A DNA stretch of 64,000 nucleotides, from NCBI GenBank assembly GCA_024919175.1, contig CP103804.1, positions 1,736,001 through 1,800,000 on the forward strand, in the 5' to 3' direction. This stretch comes from Clostridioides difficile (lineage in GTDB: Bacteria > Bacillota > Clostridia > Peptostreptococcales > Peptostreptococcaceae). The translations under genes and the position numbers were made by a program. Each line of letters begins with the position of its first letter. Position 1 is the stretch's first letter. Positions 44,277 to 52,987 of the stretch are shown piece by piece. The notes under the pieces were generated by a model. The model ran no database searches. It was given only the letters and a program-made list of their open reading frames with translations, and had not been told where the DNA came from.

Positions 44277-45272
44277 TTAACAATATATTCCTTTTTCAAA
44301 GAAGTCTTTGATTTCATCAATATTATCAGTCTTTCCAAGAGCTAAAATAAGTTTTATTCTAGCTTTTTGCCCTGGAAGGTCTCCACCAAATATACATCCT
44401 ATATTTTTTAAATCTCTACCAGAACCAAAGTAACCATAACTATCAAATACTCTACCTGAATGGCATCTAGAAACTATAACAACAGGAAGTCCTTTTTCCC
44501 TCGCATATTCAACACCAGAAAGCATCTGAGGAGGAATATTACCTCTGCCCATAGCCTCAATAACTATGCCTTTATATCCACTATCAACCGCAAATCTTAT
44601 AAAGTCTGCATTTTCTCCAACATATGCTTTAAATAATGCAACTTTAGATTCTACCTTATCAGTATCTATAATTGTCCTATTTACAATATCTCTTGTAAGG
44701 ACAAGTTCGTTACAGTCGATTATTCCCAATGGACCACTAGTTAAAGATTTAAATGTATTTAAAGAAAGTGTATTTGTTTTAGTAGCTTCAGAAGCTAACA
44801 GTACTTCATTGTTTAAAACTACAAGAACTCCTTTACCCATAGCATCTTTAGATACAGCAGTACAAACTGATGCAGATAAATTACTTGAACCATCGTAGCC
44901 AAGTTCAGAGCTACTTCTCATAGCACCTGTAACGATTACAGGCTTAATGTTGTCGATTGTAAGGTCTAGAAAGTAAGCAGTTTCTTCTAAACTATCAGTA
45001 CCATGTGTTATTACAACTCCTGTGATATCTTTTCTTGCTAATAAATCATTTACATAATTTTTTAATTCCATCATTCTATAAGGTGTTATGTGAGGTCCTG
45101 GAATTTCATCAAAATTAAAAACTTCAACATCTGCAACTTTGTCAATGTTAGTAACCATGGATAATATTTGTTCCCCAGATAAAGTTGGTATAGCAGCACC
45201 TACTTTATCATCTACTGTCATAGATATAGTTCCACCAGTAAAGACTATGGCAACTTTTTTCTTAATACTCAT
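44277..45272 (-). CDS. L-asparaginase
   Basis: This 331-residue cytosolic amidohydrolase converts asparagine to aspartate and ammonia. The first catalytic Thr is in VFTGGTISMT near residue 13; the second triad segment VVITHGTDSLEETAYFLDL carries Thr, Asp and the following Lys-type region near residue 90. The PQMLSGVEYAREKGLPVVI and SRCHSGRV tail is typical of the family. There is no signal peptide, so it is type I-like. The gene lies 119 bases after the aspartate 4-decarboxylase gene on the same strand. Together they would turn Asn into Asp and then Ala with release of NH3 and CO2. Confidence 0.93.
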   Translation of the reverse strand: MSIKKKVAIVFTGGTISMTVDDKVGAAIPTLSGEQILSMVTNIDKVADVEVFNFDEIPGPHITPYRMMELKNYVNDLLARKDITGVVITHGTDSLEETAYFLDLTIDNIKPVIVTGAMRSSSELGYDGSSNLSASVCTAVSKDAMGKGVLVVLNNEVLLASEATKTNTLSLNTFKSLTSGPLGIIDCNELVLTRDIVNRTIIDTDKVESKVALFKAYVGENADFIRFAVDSGYKGIVIEAMGRGNIPPQMLSGVEYAREKGLPVVIVSRCHSGRVFDSYGYFGSGRDLKNIGCIFGGDLPGQKARIKLILALGKTDNIDEIKDFFEKGIYC

Positions 45273-45391
45273 AATATTCTCTGCCTTTCACAAATAAATT
45301 TATAATTCCGATAGGATTATATCAAAAAAATTTATTAAGGTCTATATAAATTCTTTTATTCGCATAATTTAGATATTTCAGTGTAATAGAA

Positions 45392-47020
45392 TTATTTCTT
45401 TGTTTTTTCCCATTCAGCAATATAACTATTCAGTATTTCTCTTATAGCTTTCCCTATTTTAGTATAGGCTTCATCATATAGATTTGCTAGAGATATTCTA
45501 ATTGACCATTCAGGCCCATAGAATCCATTTCCACTAAGTAAGACTACTGAATAATCATTAGCCAATCTATAAAGTATATCTACTGGAGAAGCATTCTTAC
45601 TTATAAATTTGAATAAATCTTCTCCATAGTTTATTTTAGCCCATTCTTCAATATCAAACTGAGTATAATATGCAGCATTATTTTTATTTTTATTAACTGG
45701 AAGCTCTAAAGCTTCAAACAATAGTTTTTGACGTCTATGGCAAATACTCATATTAAGTTTTTTGTAAGCATCAACTTTATCAATTAATGCAAAGGCAGAG
45801 AAAAATGACATTTGAACTTGCTGTGGAGTTGAAAGACCAGCAGTATGATTAAGAGCAACAAGCCTACTATCAGCAACAACTCTTTCCATAAATGAAAGGC
45901 TAGAAGGGTTAAGACTCATATCACTGTAGCGCTTATCTACTGATTTTTTTAATTCTCCAGTTAAATCATTTATTTTTTTATCAAAAACATTCTTTTTATG
46001 AAGAGCAAATGTACCAAGTCTCCATCCTGTAACTCCAAAATATTTTGAATAAGAATAAACTCCAACAGTGTTATAAGGAAGTTTTGACATTAATGATGAA
46101 AAATCTTCTACAAAAGTCCCATATACATCATCTGATATTATCATTAAATCCTTATTATAATTTTCAATTACATCTATTAAATTATTACAAGATGTCTCAT
46201 CCATAGCTATAGATGCAGGGTTGTTAGGATTAACAACAAATAAAGCTTTAATAGAATTGTCACGAAGCTTTTCTAATTCTTTTTTAGTATACTGCCATGT
46301 ATGAGCACCTTTTTCGTCAACCGCATTGGCGTTTATGTTTACAACTTTAAAATCATAGCGAGGAAGATTAGGTATCTCAAGATAAGGTGTAAATATAGGA
46401 GTCATTAAAGCGATTGTATCTCCTTTTTTTAGAAGTTCATTTGCCATTAATGAATCAAATATATAACACATAGCAGCTGTAGCGCCTTCAACTGCGAATA
46501 TTTCTACATCACCGTATTTACCTGATATATCGTATTTCATTTCTTGAACTAGATAATCATGCACAATTTTTTCCATATGAGGTAACATTCTATCTGGAAG
46601 TGGATAATTATCACCAATGATTCCATCAGCTAGTTCATGAACAAATTCATCACCATCAAATCCAAGTTCATTTATACCAAAATTTATAATATCTCTAGCT
46701 AAGTATGCTCCAGGCATATCTATATTTTCATTTATATATTTAAAAAATCTTTCTTTAATGCCATTTTTTTGAGGCATACCAGCTAAATGACCTAAATCCC
46801 AATTAGAACGGGTTTCAGTAATTGCAAAATGACCAAAAGTGAAAAAAGCTTCTCTAGCAGTTGAACAAGTCCAATTTGGATTTCCACGACCTGCATCAAG
46901 CAATTCTCTATGGTTTTCACTTGCAGAATGTTTCGCAATATCTATTAATTTGTCCTTAAATTCAAAAGGACTTATTTTTCCATATATGTTTTTGATTTCT
47001 TTATAAGTATTATTTTTCAT
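45392..47020 (-). CDS. Aspartate 4-decarboxylase / aspartate aminotransferase
   Basis: This is a 542-residue fold-type I PLP enzyme matching bifunctional aspartate beta-decarboxylase (Asd). The N-terminal SPFEFKDKLIDIAKHSA and AGRGNPNW are characteristic. The PLP lysine is in YSYSKYFGVTGWRLG near residue 310, after FVVNPNNPAS and ISDDVYGTF. It removes the beta carboxyl of aspartate to give alanine and CO2; with an antiporter this can create proton motive force, but no AspT-like gene is in view. ATG 47020 follows AAGGAGG. A minus-strand promoter is likely at 47097-47124. Confidence 0.9.
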   Translation of the reverse strand: MKNNTYKEIKNIYGKISPFEFKDKLIDIAKHSASENHRELLDAGRGNPNWTCSTAREAFFTFGHFAITETRSNWDLGHLAGMPQKNGIKERFFKYINENIDMPGAYLARDIINFGINELGFDGDEFVHELADGIIGDNYPLPDRMLPHMEKIVHDYLVQEMKYDISGKYGDVEIFAVEGATAAMCYIFDSLMANELLKKGDTIALMTPIFTPYLEIPNLPRYDFKVVNINANAVDEKGAHTWQYTKKELEKLRDNSIKALFVVNPNNPASIAMDETSCNNLIDVIENYNKDLMIISDDVYGTFVEDFSSLMSKLPYNTVGVYSYSKYFGVTGWRLGTFALHKKNVFDKKINDLTGELKKSVDKRYSDMSLNPSSLSFMERVVADSRLVALNHTAGLSTPQQVQMSFFSAFALIDKVDAYKKLNMSICHRRQKLLFEALELPVNKNKNNAAYYTQFDIEEWAKINYGEDLFKFISKNASPVDILYRLANDYSVVLLSGNGFYGPEWSIRISLANLYDEAYTKIGKAIREILNSYIAEWEKTKK

Positions 47021-47667
47021 GTTTAATTCCTCCTTATGTAATAAGTTTCACATTTTTATAATAAAATAAACAAGTTCCTAAAATGATTATACTTTAATTA
47101 TAATAGGTTTATAGAAAAAGTAAAGTATAAAATTAAAATAATAACTCTAATTAACCTTATTAAATATATGTTAAAATGAAAAATACCTTTTAATAAAAAA
47201 TGATTGCCATATAAAATAAAACTCTAATTTAATTAGTATTTTAGTTTTTTTATTGTAAATGTATAGTTTTCTAATTTTGAATAAAAATAAAGTAAAACTT
47301 TCTTTTACATTGAAGTTGTTTAGTAAGACGTATTTTTATTATTTTGTTAACATTAATAATATTAAATAAAGTTAAAAAAATAGATTTTAAGTAAATAAAA
47401 TAATATAAAATACAAATTTTAATAAAAATAATAAAGAATATATTGTTATTTTGATAAAAATGTAAAAAATATTTTAAATTTATCATTTAATGTAATGTAA
47501 TTTAATTGAATATATGTGTTTATTGTATTCAATTGTTGTATTTTTAGTTTTTTTGTGATTAATTAAAAAATTATAAAAATCGTTTACATGTTGATTTTTA
47601 AAAAAAAAAGATATAGAATTATATAGAAAGTAATAAATAAAAATTGGATTTACGGGAGTGGAATAAA
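47021..47667. promoter_or_regulatory. Long AT-rich divergent region between aspartate decarboxylase and threonine deaminase
   Basis: This is 647 bases at roughly 85% A+T. The minus-strand promoter for the decarboxylase is probably TTTACT (47119-47124), a 16-bp spacer and TATAAT (47097-47102). For the deaminase a plus-strand TTGATT (47591-47596), 17 bp and TAGAAT (47614-47619) fits, with a ten-A tract in the spacer. Apart from these I see no gene, RNA motif or operator; the middle (47170-47570) is featureless. Confidence 0.5.
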
Positions 47668-48885
47668 ATGATAAAAGTTACCTTAACAGATGTGAAAGAA
47701 GCTAGAGAGACCATTAAAGACATAGTTAAAAAAACTGATTTACTTGAAAGCGTTAAACTTAGTGAAAAAACAGGAGCGAATGTTTTCTATAAATGTGAAA
47801 ACCTTCAAAAAACAGGGTCTTTTAAATTAAGAGGAGCTTGTAATAAAATAGCAAGTTTAACAGACGAAGAAAAAGCAAGTGGAGTAATAGCTTCAAGTGC
47901 AGGTAATCATGCACAAGGTGTCGCATTAGGCGCAAAAATGACTGGTATAAAATCTACAATAGTAATGCCAGCAACTGCACCATTGGCAAAAGTTAGTGCA
48001 ACTAAAGGTTATGGAGCAGAAGTAGTTTTAAATGGCGCAGTTTATGATGATGCATATGCAAAAGCTGTTGAAATACAAAAAGAAACAGGAGCAACTTTCT
48101 TACATCCATTCAATGATAAATATGTTATAGCAGGGCAAGGAACTATATCTCTTGAAATTTTCGAACAATTAAATAATAAGGTTGATACTATACTATGCCC
48201 AGTTGGTGGCGGGGGAATAATATCTGGTGTTGCTGTTGCAGCAAAGGCATTAAATCCTAATGTAAAAATAGTTGGTGTTCAAACTGCAAATATACCTTCA
48301 ATGAAAGAGTCAATTAAAAACGGCAAAGTAACAACAGCATTTAATGATAGTACAATAGCTGATGGTATAGCTGTTAAAACTCCTGGAGACTTAACTTTTG
48401 AAATAATAAATGAATTAGTTGACGAAATAGTAGTAGTTGAAGAAACAGAAATAGCTGAATCAATATTATTTATGATGGAAAGTCAAAAGATAGTTTCAGA
48501 AGGTGCAGGAGCTGTATGTACAGCTGCAATATTAAGTGGTAAATATGTACCAGCAAAAGACGAAAATGTAGTATGTATAATATCTGGTGGTAATATAGAT
48601 ATAAATACATTATATAGAATAATAGGTGTTGCTCTAGCTAAAGAAGGAAGAAGATATTCATTTAGTACAATTATGGAAGATAAGCCAGGAAACTTTGCTG
48701 AATTAACTAGAATAATAAGTGAGAATGGTGGAAATATTTTAAGTGCTAATCAAGGTAAATTATCAGCAGGTGAAGCTCTAGGAAAACAAAGTGCGGAATT
48801 TATATTAGAAACAATAGATTATGACCATATAGCGAAAATAAAGAAAGCAATAGAAGAAAAAGGTTTTAAAATTATAGAATTATAA
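47668..48885 (+). CDS. Threonine ammonia-lyase with ACT domain
   Basis: This 405-residue PLP enzyme deaminates threonine (and serine) to 2-oxobutyrate (pyruvate). The PLP lysine is Lys53 in KTGSFKLRGACN, the glycine loop is CPVGGGGIISG, and SAGNHAQGVALGAK is typical of the family. A C-terminal ACT-like domain (about 330-405) starting GRRYSFSTIMEDKPGNFAEL marks the TdcB/IlvA-type with a single regulatory domain. ATG 47668 follows GGGAGTGG (47653-47660). The next gene encodes RidA, which removes the reactive enamine product of this enzyme. Whether it serves catabolism or isoleucine synthesis cannot be read here. Confidence 0.93.
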   Translation: MIKVTLTDVKEARETIKDIVKKTDLLESVKLSEKTGANVFYKCENLQKTGSFKLRGACNKIASLTDEEKASGVIASSAGNHAQGVALGAKMTGIKSTIVMPATAPLAKVSATKGYGAEVVLNGAVYDDAYAKAVEIQKETGATFLHPFNDKYVIAGQGTISLEIFEQLNNKVDTILCPVGGGGIISGVAVAAKALNPNVKIVGVQTANIPSMKESIKNGKVTTAFNDSTIADGIAVKTPGDLTFEIINELVDEIVVVEETEIAESILFMMESQKIVSEGAGAVCTAAILSGKYVPAKDENVVCIISGGNIDINTLYRIIGVALAKEGRRYSFSTIMEDKPGNFAELTRIISENGGNILSANQGKLSAGEALGKQSAEFILETIDYDHIAKIKKAIEEKGFKIIEL

Positions 48886-48979
48886 TAAAAAGTGTATATA
48901 ATATACAAGAAAAATAGTATAATAGTGTATGAAGATACATTTTATGTATAGTAGATTAACCAATTAGGAGGATTTTAAT

Positions 48980-49360
48980 ATGAAACATGAAGTATTACAT
49001 ACTAATGATGCACCAGCAGCTTTAGGACCATATTCTCAAGCTATAAAAGCTGGAAACTTATTATTTGTATCTGGACAAGTTCCACTTGTACCAGAAACTA
49101 TGGAAGTAGTTGAAGGAGATGTACAAGCTCAAACTGCTCAATCTCTAAAAAATCTTAAAGCAATATTAGCTGAAAGTGGAGCTGATTTTTCAAATGTAGT
49201 TAAGACTACAGTATTTATAAAAGATATGAATGAATTTGGTGCTATAAACGAAGTTTATGCTGAGTATTTTGGAGAAAATAAACCAGCAAGAGCTTGTGTA
49301 GAAGTTGCTAGATTACCAAAAGATGTTAAAGTTGAAATAGAAGTAATAGCAGTATTATAA
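48980..49360 (+). CDS. ridA: Reactive intermediate/imine deaminase RidA
   Basis: This 126-residue enzyme hydrolyses 2-aminoacrylate and related enamines released by threonine/serine dehydratases. Motifs are NDAPAALGPYSQAIKAGN, LFVSGQVPL and the active-site Arg in KPARACVEVARLPKDVKVEIE (shown in part: ARACVEVARLPKD), near residue 103. The 126-residue length is typical of the YjgF/YER057c/UK114 family. It is preceded by AGGAGG and lies 94 bases after the threonine deaminase, so both are likely regulated together. Confidence 0.95.
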   Translation: MKHEVLHTNDAPAALGPYSQAIKAGNLLFVSGQVPLVPETMEVVEGDVQAQTAQSLKNLKAILAESGADFSNVVKTTVFIKDMNEFGAINEVYAEYFGENKPARACVEVARLPKDVKVEIEVIAVL

Positions 49361-49383
49361 GATTACGATATTTTTCAAACTGA

Positions 49384-49429
49384 AAAAAAGAGCTATTTTA
49401 AGATTTTAATCTTAAAATAGCTCTTTTTT
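49384..49429. terminator. Perfect 46-base palindromic terminator
   Basis: The left arm (49384-49405, starting AAAAAAGAGCTATTTTAAG) and right arm (49408-49429) are perfect 22-bp complements around a 2-base centre. It works in both directions, ending ridA and the minus-strand MFS gene. Confidence 0.92.
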
Positions 49430-49432
49430 ATA

Positions 49433-50842
49433 TTAACTTCTAACAACCTGTCGTTCTTTTATAAAACATATTGATATAATTAATCCAATAAATGCAAGTG
49501 TGGCTGCTATTGAAAATGCAACATCGATACCATGGATATTAGATAGGATAGCTGAACTCATGTGAGCTTTTTTGGTAGCAGTTGTCATTATAGTAATAAG
49601 TACAGCAGAGCCTATAGCACCAGCTATTTGACGAAGTGTACTATTAATTGCTGTAGCATGAGATATAAGTTCTCTATCCAGTGTTTTAATTCCCCATGTA
49701 GTTAATGGCATTAGAACCATTGAAATACCAATCATACGTATACAATACATTAATGATACATGAATTAAAGATGTATCCTTGCCTAAAAATGCAAAAGATA
49801 AAGTACCTAAAAATAAGCATCCAGTTCCTAATATTGATAGAGCATGAGGACCGTATTTATCTAGATGGCGTCCTGCCACTGGATTTAATACAACCATTAA
49901 TATAGCACCAGGCATCATTAAAGAACCTGAAGATAGTGCGGAAAATCCCCTTACAGATTGAATATATAGAGGAATCATTAATGTAGCAGACATCATTGAA
50001 GCATATACAATCATAATTAATAATGTAGAAATAAGAAATGGTTTATTTTTAAAAACCCTTAATTCTAAGAATGGTTCTTTAGATTTTAATTGACGCCATG
50101 TAAATAAAATTAATGATACAATTCCTAATATTATTGGTAAATATGTGGCACTATTAGTCCATCCATAATTACCTTGATTAGTAAACCCAATTAATAAACC
50201 ACCAAAACCTAAAGAAGATAGTATTATTGAAGGTATATCTAGTTTTAGTTTTTTAGCTTCTCCAACATTTTTTAATAAGATAAATGAAAGTATAACATCT
50301 AATATAGCTATAGGAGAAAGAAGTAAAAACAAACTATGCCAGCCAAATGAATCTACTAACCATCCAGATAAAGTTGGTCCAATTGCTGGAGCAAATCCCA
50401 CTGTAATACCAACTAGACCCATAGCTGCACCACGTTTTTCTACAGGACATAAATATAATATGATAACTTGTAAAAGTGGCATTAAAGAACCAGAACCTAC
50501 TGCCTGTAATACACGAGCAATCAACATAGTCGAAAAATTACGAGAAAAAAGAGCAATAACACACCCTAGAGAAAAGATAGTCATTGATGTAATAAATAAT
50601 TTTCGAGTACTGAATCTATTTATCAAGTAAGCTGTTGTAGGGATAATTATACCTGCAATAAGTAGATAAATTGTAGTTAACCATTGACCAACATCAGCAG
50701 TAATTTTAAAATCTGACATTATATTGGGAAGTGCAGTTGATAGTAATGTTTGGCTAAGAGAGCTTATAAAAGCACCAGTCATTACGATTGCTATTATCAA
50801 ATTTTCTTTTTTATTATTTTTTCTATTACTTTGTATTTCCAT
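49433..50842 (-). CDS. MFS drug efflux transporter, DHA2 (EmrB/QacA) family
   Basis: This is a 469-residue transporter with 14 predicted helices. Motif A-like NRFSTRKLFITSM and motif C-like GITVGFAPAIGPTLSGWLVD are visible, and the first helix carries TGAFISSLSQTLLSTALPNI with the LLSTALPNIM signature of the EmrB/QacA group. A proton-coupled multidrug exporter is expected. The start lies 4 bases beyond the stop of the upstream TetR gene (50846), so the two are coupled in an operon of regulator then pump. Substrates are unknown. Confidence 0.9.
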   Translation of the reverse strand: MEIQSNRKNNKKENLIIAIVMTGAFISSLSQTLLSTALPNIMSDFKITADVGQWLTTIYLLIAGIIIPTTAYLINRFSTRKLFITSMTIFSLGCVIALFSRNFSTMLIARVLQAVGSGSLMPLLQVIILYLCPVEKRGAAMGLVGITVGFAPAIGPTLSGWLVDSFGWHSLFLLLSPIAILDVILSFILLKNVGEAKKLKLDIPSIILSSLGFGGLLIGFTNQGNYGWTNSATYLPIILGIVSLILFTWRQLKSKEPFLELRVFKNKPFLISTLLIMIVYASMMSATLMIPLYIQSVRGFSALSSGSLMMPGAILMVVLNPVAGRHLDKYGPHALSILGTGCLFLGTLSFAFLGKDTSLIHVSLMYCIRMIGISMVLMPLTTWGIKTLDRELISHATAINSTLRQIAGAIGSAVLITIMTTATKKAHMSSAILSNIHGIDVAFSIAATLAFIGLIISICFIKERQVVRS

Positions 50843-50845
50843 GAT

Positions 50846-51754
50846 TTATAACGTCTCCTTTTTTAATTGATTTTTAATGCTATTCAATAAAAGTACTTTT
50901 GGTCTCAAAATGTCTTCTTTTTCTAGATATGTAATCATTGCATCCATAATTAAAGAATCATATAATTGACTTTTGCCTTCTTCATATAATTTTTTTGATG
51001 CTTCTAATAACTTAGGCTTTTCAATAAGAGAAGTGTTTGTTTTGATTAGCTCTTCTATATCTTGTATTGTTTTAAAAAATAATGATTTACTATAAATAGA
51101 AGAGTAAACTTCATCTTCTTGTTCATATAAAAACATTGATTTTTCAATTAAAGGATTTAGGTTATCAGCATTTTCTACAACTAAATCTAGCATTTGTATA
51201 GTAAATTCAGCAATAAAGTATACATTTATTTCTCTTTTTTGTATATGAATAATATATGTAAACTGGTGAATTAGAGCATCTAGTAAAAAAACCAAATCAA
51301 ATAGAATATTTTCTATTTTGTCGCCATAATTATCAAATAAACTCAGCTTATATTCATTTAATAAATTAGTTCGAGATTTTTTTTGTAATTTGCTTATCGT
51401 TTTACGTTGCACTTCAGAGAAGTTTTCCCTTATGTAAGTATTTATAGTAGTTCGAGAAAAAATATTTTCCCATACAGCTATTATTTTTCTTTTTAATTTT
51501 TCTGATGGATGAATATCTTTATTTTCATTAATAGAATGTATAATCTCTAAAAATTTTTCATCATAATAATTAATTATTTCACAGATAAAACTTTCTTTAG
51601 TTTCAAAATGTTTATAAAAAGTAGCTTTAGACATTTTACATTCTTTCACAATATCTAGTATTGAAGTATTTTGAAAACCTTTTTGGTCAAATATTCTTTG
51701 AGCAATAGTTATAATAAGTTTTTGTTTGTCAGTCAATTTGTTATCTCCTTTCAT
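50846..51754 (-). CDS. TetR-family regulator, long form
   Basis: This is a 302-residue regulator, longer than the usual ~190-220. The N-terminal helix-turn-helix (about 10-55) reads IAQRIFDQKGFQNTSILDIV and MSKATFYKHFETKES, both very typical. The C-terminal part is helical, unlike most TetR ligand domains in length. It is the first gene of an operon with the DHA2 pump. A perfect inverted repeat AAGTACT-AAAT-AGTACTT (51766-51783) sits between the promoter and start, so negative autoregulation and drug-induced release are inferred. Confidence 0.88.
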   Translation of the reverse strand: MKGDNKLTDKQKLIITIAQRIFDQKGFQNTSILDIVKECKMSKATFYKHFETKESFICEIINYYDEKFLEIIHSINENKDIHPSEKLKRKIIAVWENIFSRTTINTYIRENFSEVQRKTISKLQKKSRTNLLNEYKLSLFDNYGDKIENILFDLVFLLDALIHQFTYIIHIQKREINVYFIAEFTIQMLDLVVENADNLNPLIEKSMFLYEQEDEVYSSIYSKSLFFKTIQDIEELIKTNTSLIEKPKLLEASKKLYEEGKSQLYDSLIMDAMITYLEKEDILRPKVLLLNSIKNQLKKETL

Positions 51755-51765
51755 ATAAAAACACT

Positions 51766-51829
51766 AAGTACTAAATAGTACTTTGAAGTTTCTATAAATA
51801 TATTATACATCATTTGGAAAAAAAAGCAA
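51766..51829 (-). promoter_or_regulatory. TetR/MFS operon promoter and operator
   Basis: On the minus strand TTGCTT (51824-51829), a 16-bp spacer and TATAAT (51802-51807) form the promoter. The perfect 18-base operator AAGTACTAAATAGTACTT (51766-51783) lies about 18 bp downstream of the -10, where a bound TetR would block elongation or initiation. Confidence 0.75.
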
Positions 51830-52014
51830 TATCTGAACCTGTGATATAAAAAAATTGAAAAAAATATTGTTAGTTTTAGTAGTATAAAGAAGAATTTAAG
51901 AGTTTCTTAAGAATTGTTTAAAGAATTTGCAATAAATTAATGATATGATTATACTATGAAGTAAAATGTCTTTAAATTTTTTAGGTATTAAATCTAAGTT
52001 ATGGGGGTGGGTAT

Positions 52015-52662
52015 ATGAAAAAGAAAAGAGGTTTGATTATAGTTTTTGCATTTTTTCTAGTTTTCGTAAAAATGTTTATCAATATCTCTAGTGGAGAAAA
52101 TAGAATCATGGCATATGAAATAAGTAAGTATAGAAAAGGTGTGAATGTTTTGTCAATAAATAATATTGTAGTAGCAAACAAAAAGTATAGCTTACCTGAA
52201 GACTATTCTCCACAAGAAAATAATGAAGCCAAAGATGCTTTTTATAAAATGAATAAAGAGGCCCAAAAAGCAGGATTAAATCTAAAAGCCTTCAGTACAT
52301 ATAGAAGTTACAAATATCAAGAAAAGTTATTTAACTCATATGCAGAAAAACATGGGGAGAAGGAAGCAAATAGATTTTCAGCTAAGCCAGGAGAAAGTGA
52401 ACATCAAACTGGACTTGCATTTGATATTGGAGGAGATGACCAATCTTGTTGGGCAAATAAAAAATTTAATAATACAAAAGAAGCTAAGTGGTTGTATGAA
52501 AATGCATATAAGTATGGATTTATACTTAGATATCCAGAGGGAAAAGAAAATATAACAGGATACATGTATGAATCATGGCACTATAGATATGTTGGAACTG
52601 AACACAGTAAAAACTTCGCAATGAACAATCTAACACTAGAAGAATATTTGCATATAGATTAA
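52015..52662 (+). CDS. VanY-like D-alanyl-D-alanine carboxypeptidase
   Basis: This is a 215-residue zinc peptidase of the VanY/DdcA (LAS, MEROPS M15B) fold. A signal peptide or anchor (about 1-25) is followed by a linker. Metal and catalytic motifs are STYRSYKYQEKLF, GESEHQTGLAFDI (SxHxxGxAxD, His and Asp) and ESWHYRYVG (Glu and His), all intact. It trims the last D-Ala from peptidoglycan stems. Upstream, AAGAATT occurs three times within 40 bases (51890, 51909, 51921), which could be a regulator site. ATG 52015 follows GGGGGTGGG. It stands alone, without a vanRS or vanX neighbour. Confidence 0.9.
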   Translation: MKKKRGLIIVFAFFLVFVKMFINISSGENRIMAYEISKYRKGVNVLSINNIVVANKKYSLPEDYSPQENNEAKDAFYKMNKEAQKAGLNLKAFSTYRSYKYQEKLFNSYAEKHGEKEANRFSAKPGESEHQTGLAFDIGGDDQSCWANKKFNNTKEAKWLYENAYKYGFILRYPEGKENITGYMYESWHYRYVGTEHSKNFAMNNLTLEEYLHID

Positions 52663-52744
52663 ACCATAATTTGTTAAATTTAGGTTAAAATAAAAAATTC
52701 GCTAGACTATTAATTATGTAAGATGTTATAATGTAAATACAATT

Positions 52745-52905
52745 AAAGATAACTACTCGAAGGGGAGTAGCTTACACGAAAGTGGTAATTAATCGTCAAG
52801 ACGGTAGAAATACTCGGTTAATTAGCAAGGAATTCCTTGATAGCAAGACCTTCAAAATAAGCATTAAGTATGTTTGTTTTGGGGTCTTTTTTTATTCAAG
52901 GAATT
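52745..52905 (+). promoter_or_regulatory. yybP-ykoY (Mn2+) riboswitch with terminator
   Basis: The leader of the P-type ATPase gene carries the family's marks: AAGGGGAGTAGC (near 52760), GTCAAGAC, CTCGGTTAATTAGCAAGG, and the conserved end GATAGCAAGACCTT. A terminator follows: AAGACC (52845-52850) pairs with GGTCTT (52883-52888) around an AT-rich loop, with a seven-T run. Mn2+ binding to such riboswitches turns on exporters. In addition AATTCCTTGA (52831-52840) is perfectly complementary to TCAAGGAATT (52896-52905), enclosing the whole terminator. Confidence 0.88.
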
Positions 52906-52987
52906 TTTTATTTGAAAAATTTAAAATTTCAAGTATACATAAGAGTCCCCAAACATAAAATAAATTTATTAAAGAGGAGGGCAACAA

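Noticed and set aside
47271..47486. 71-residue minus-strand ORF in the long gap before threonine deaminase
   Set aside because: Composition is only AT-driven Ile/Phe/Asn/Lys runs, without a ribosome-binding site or a recognisable domain.
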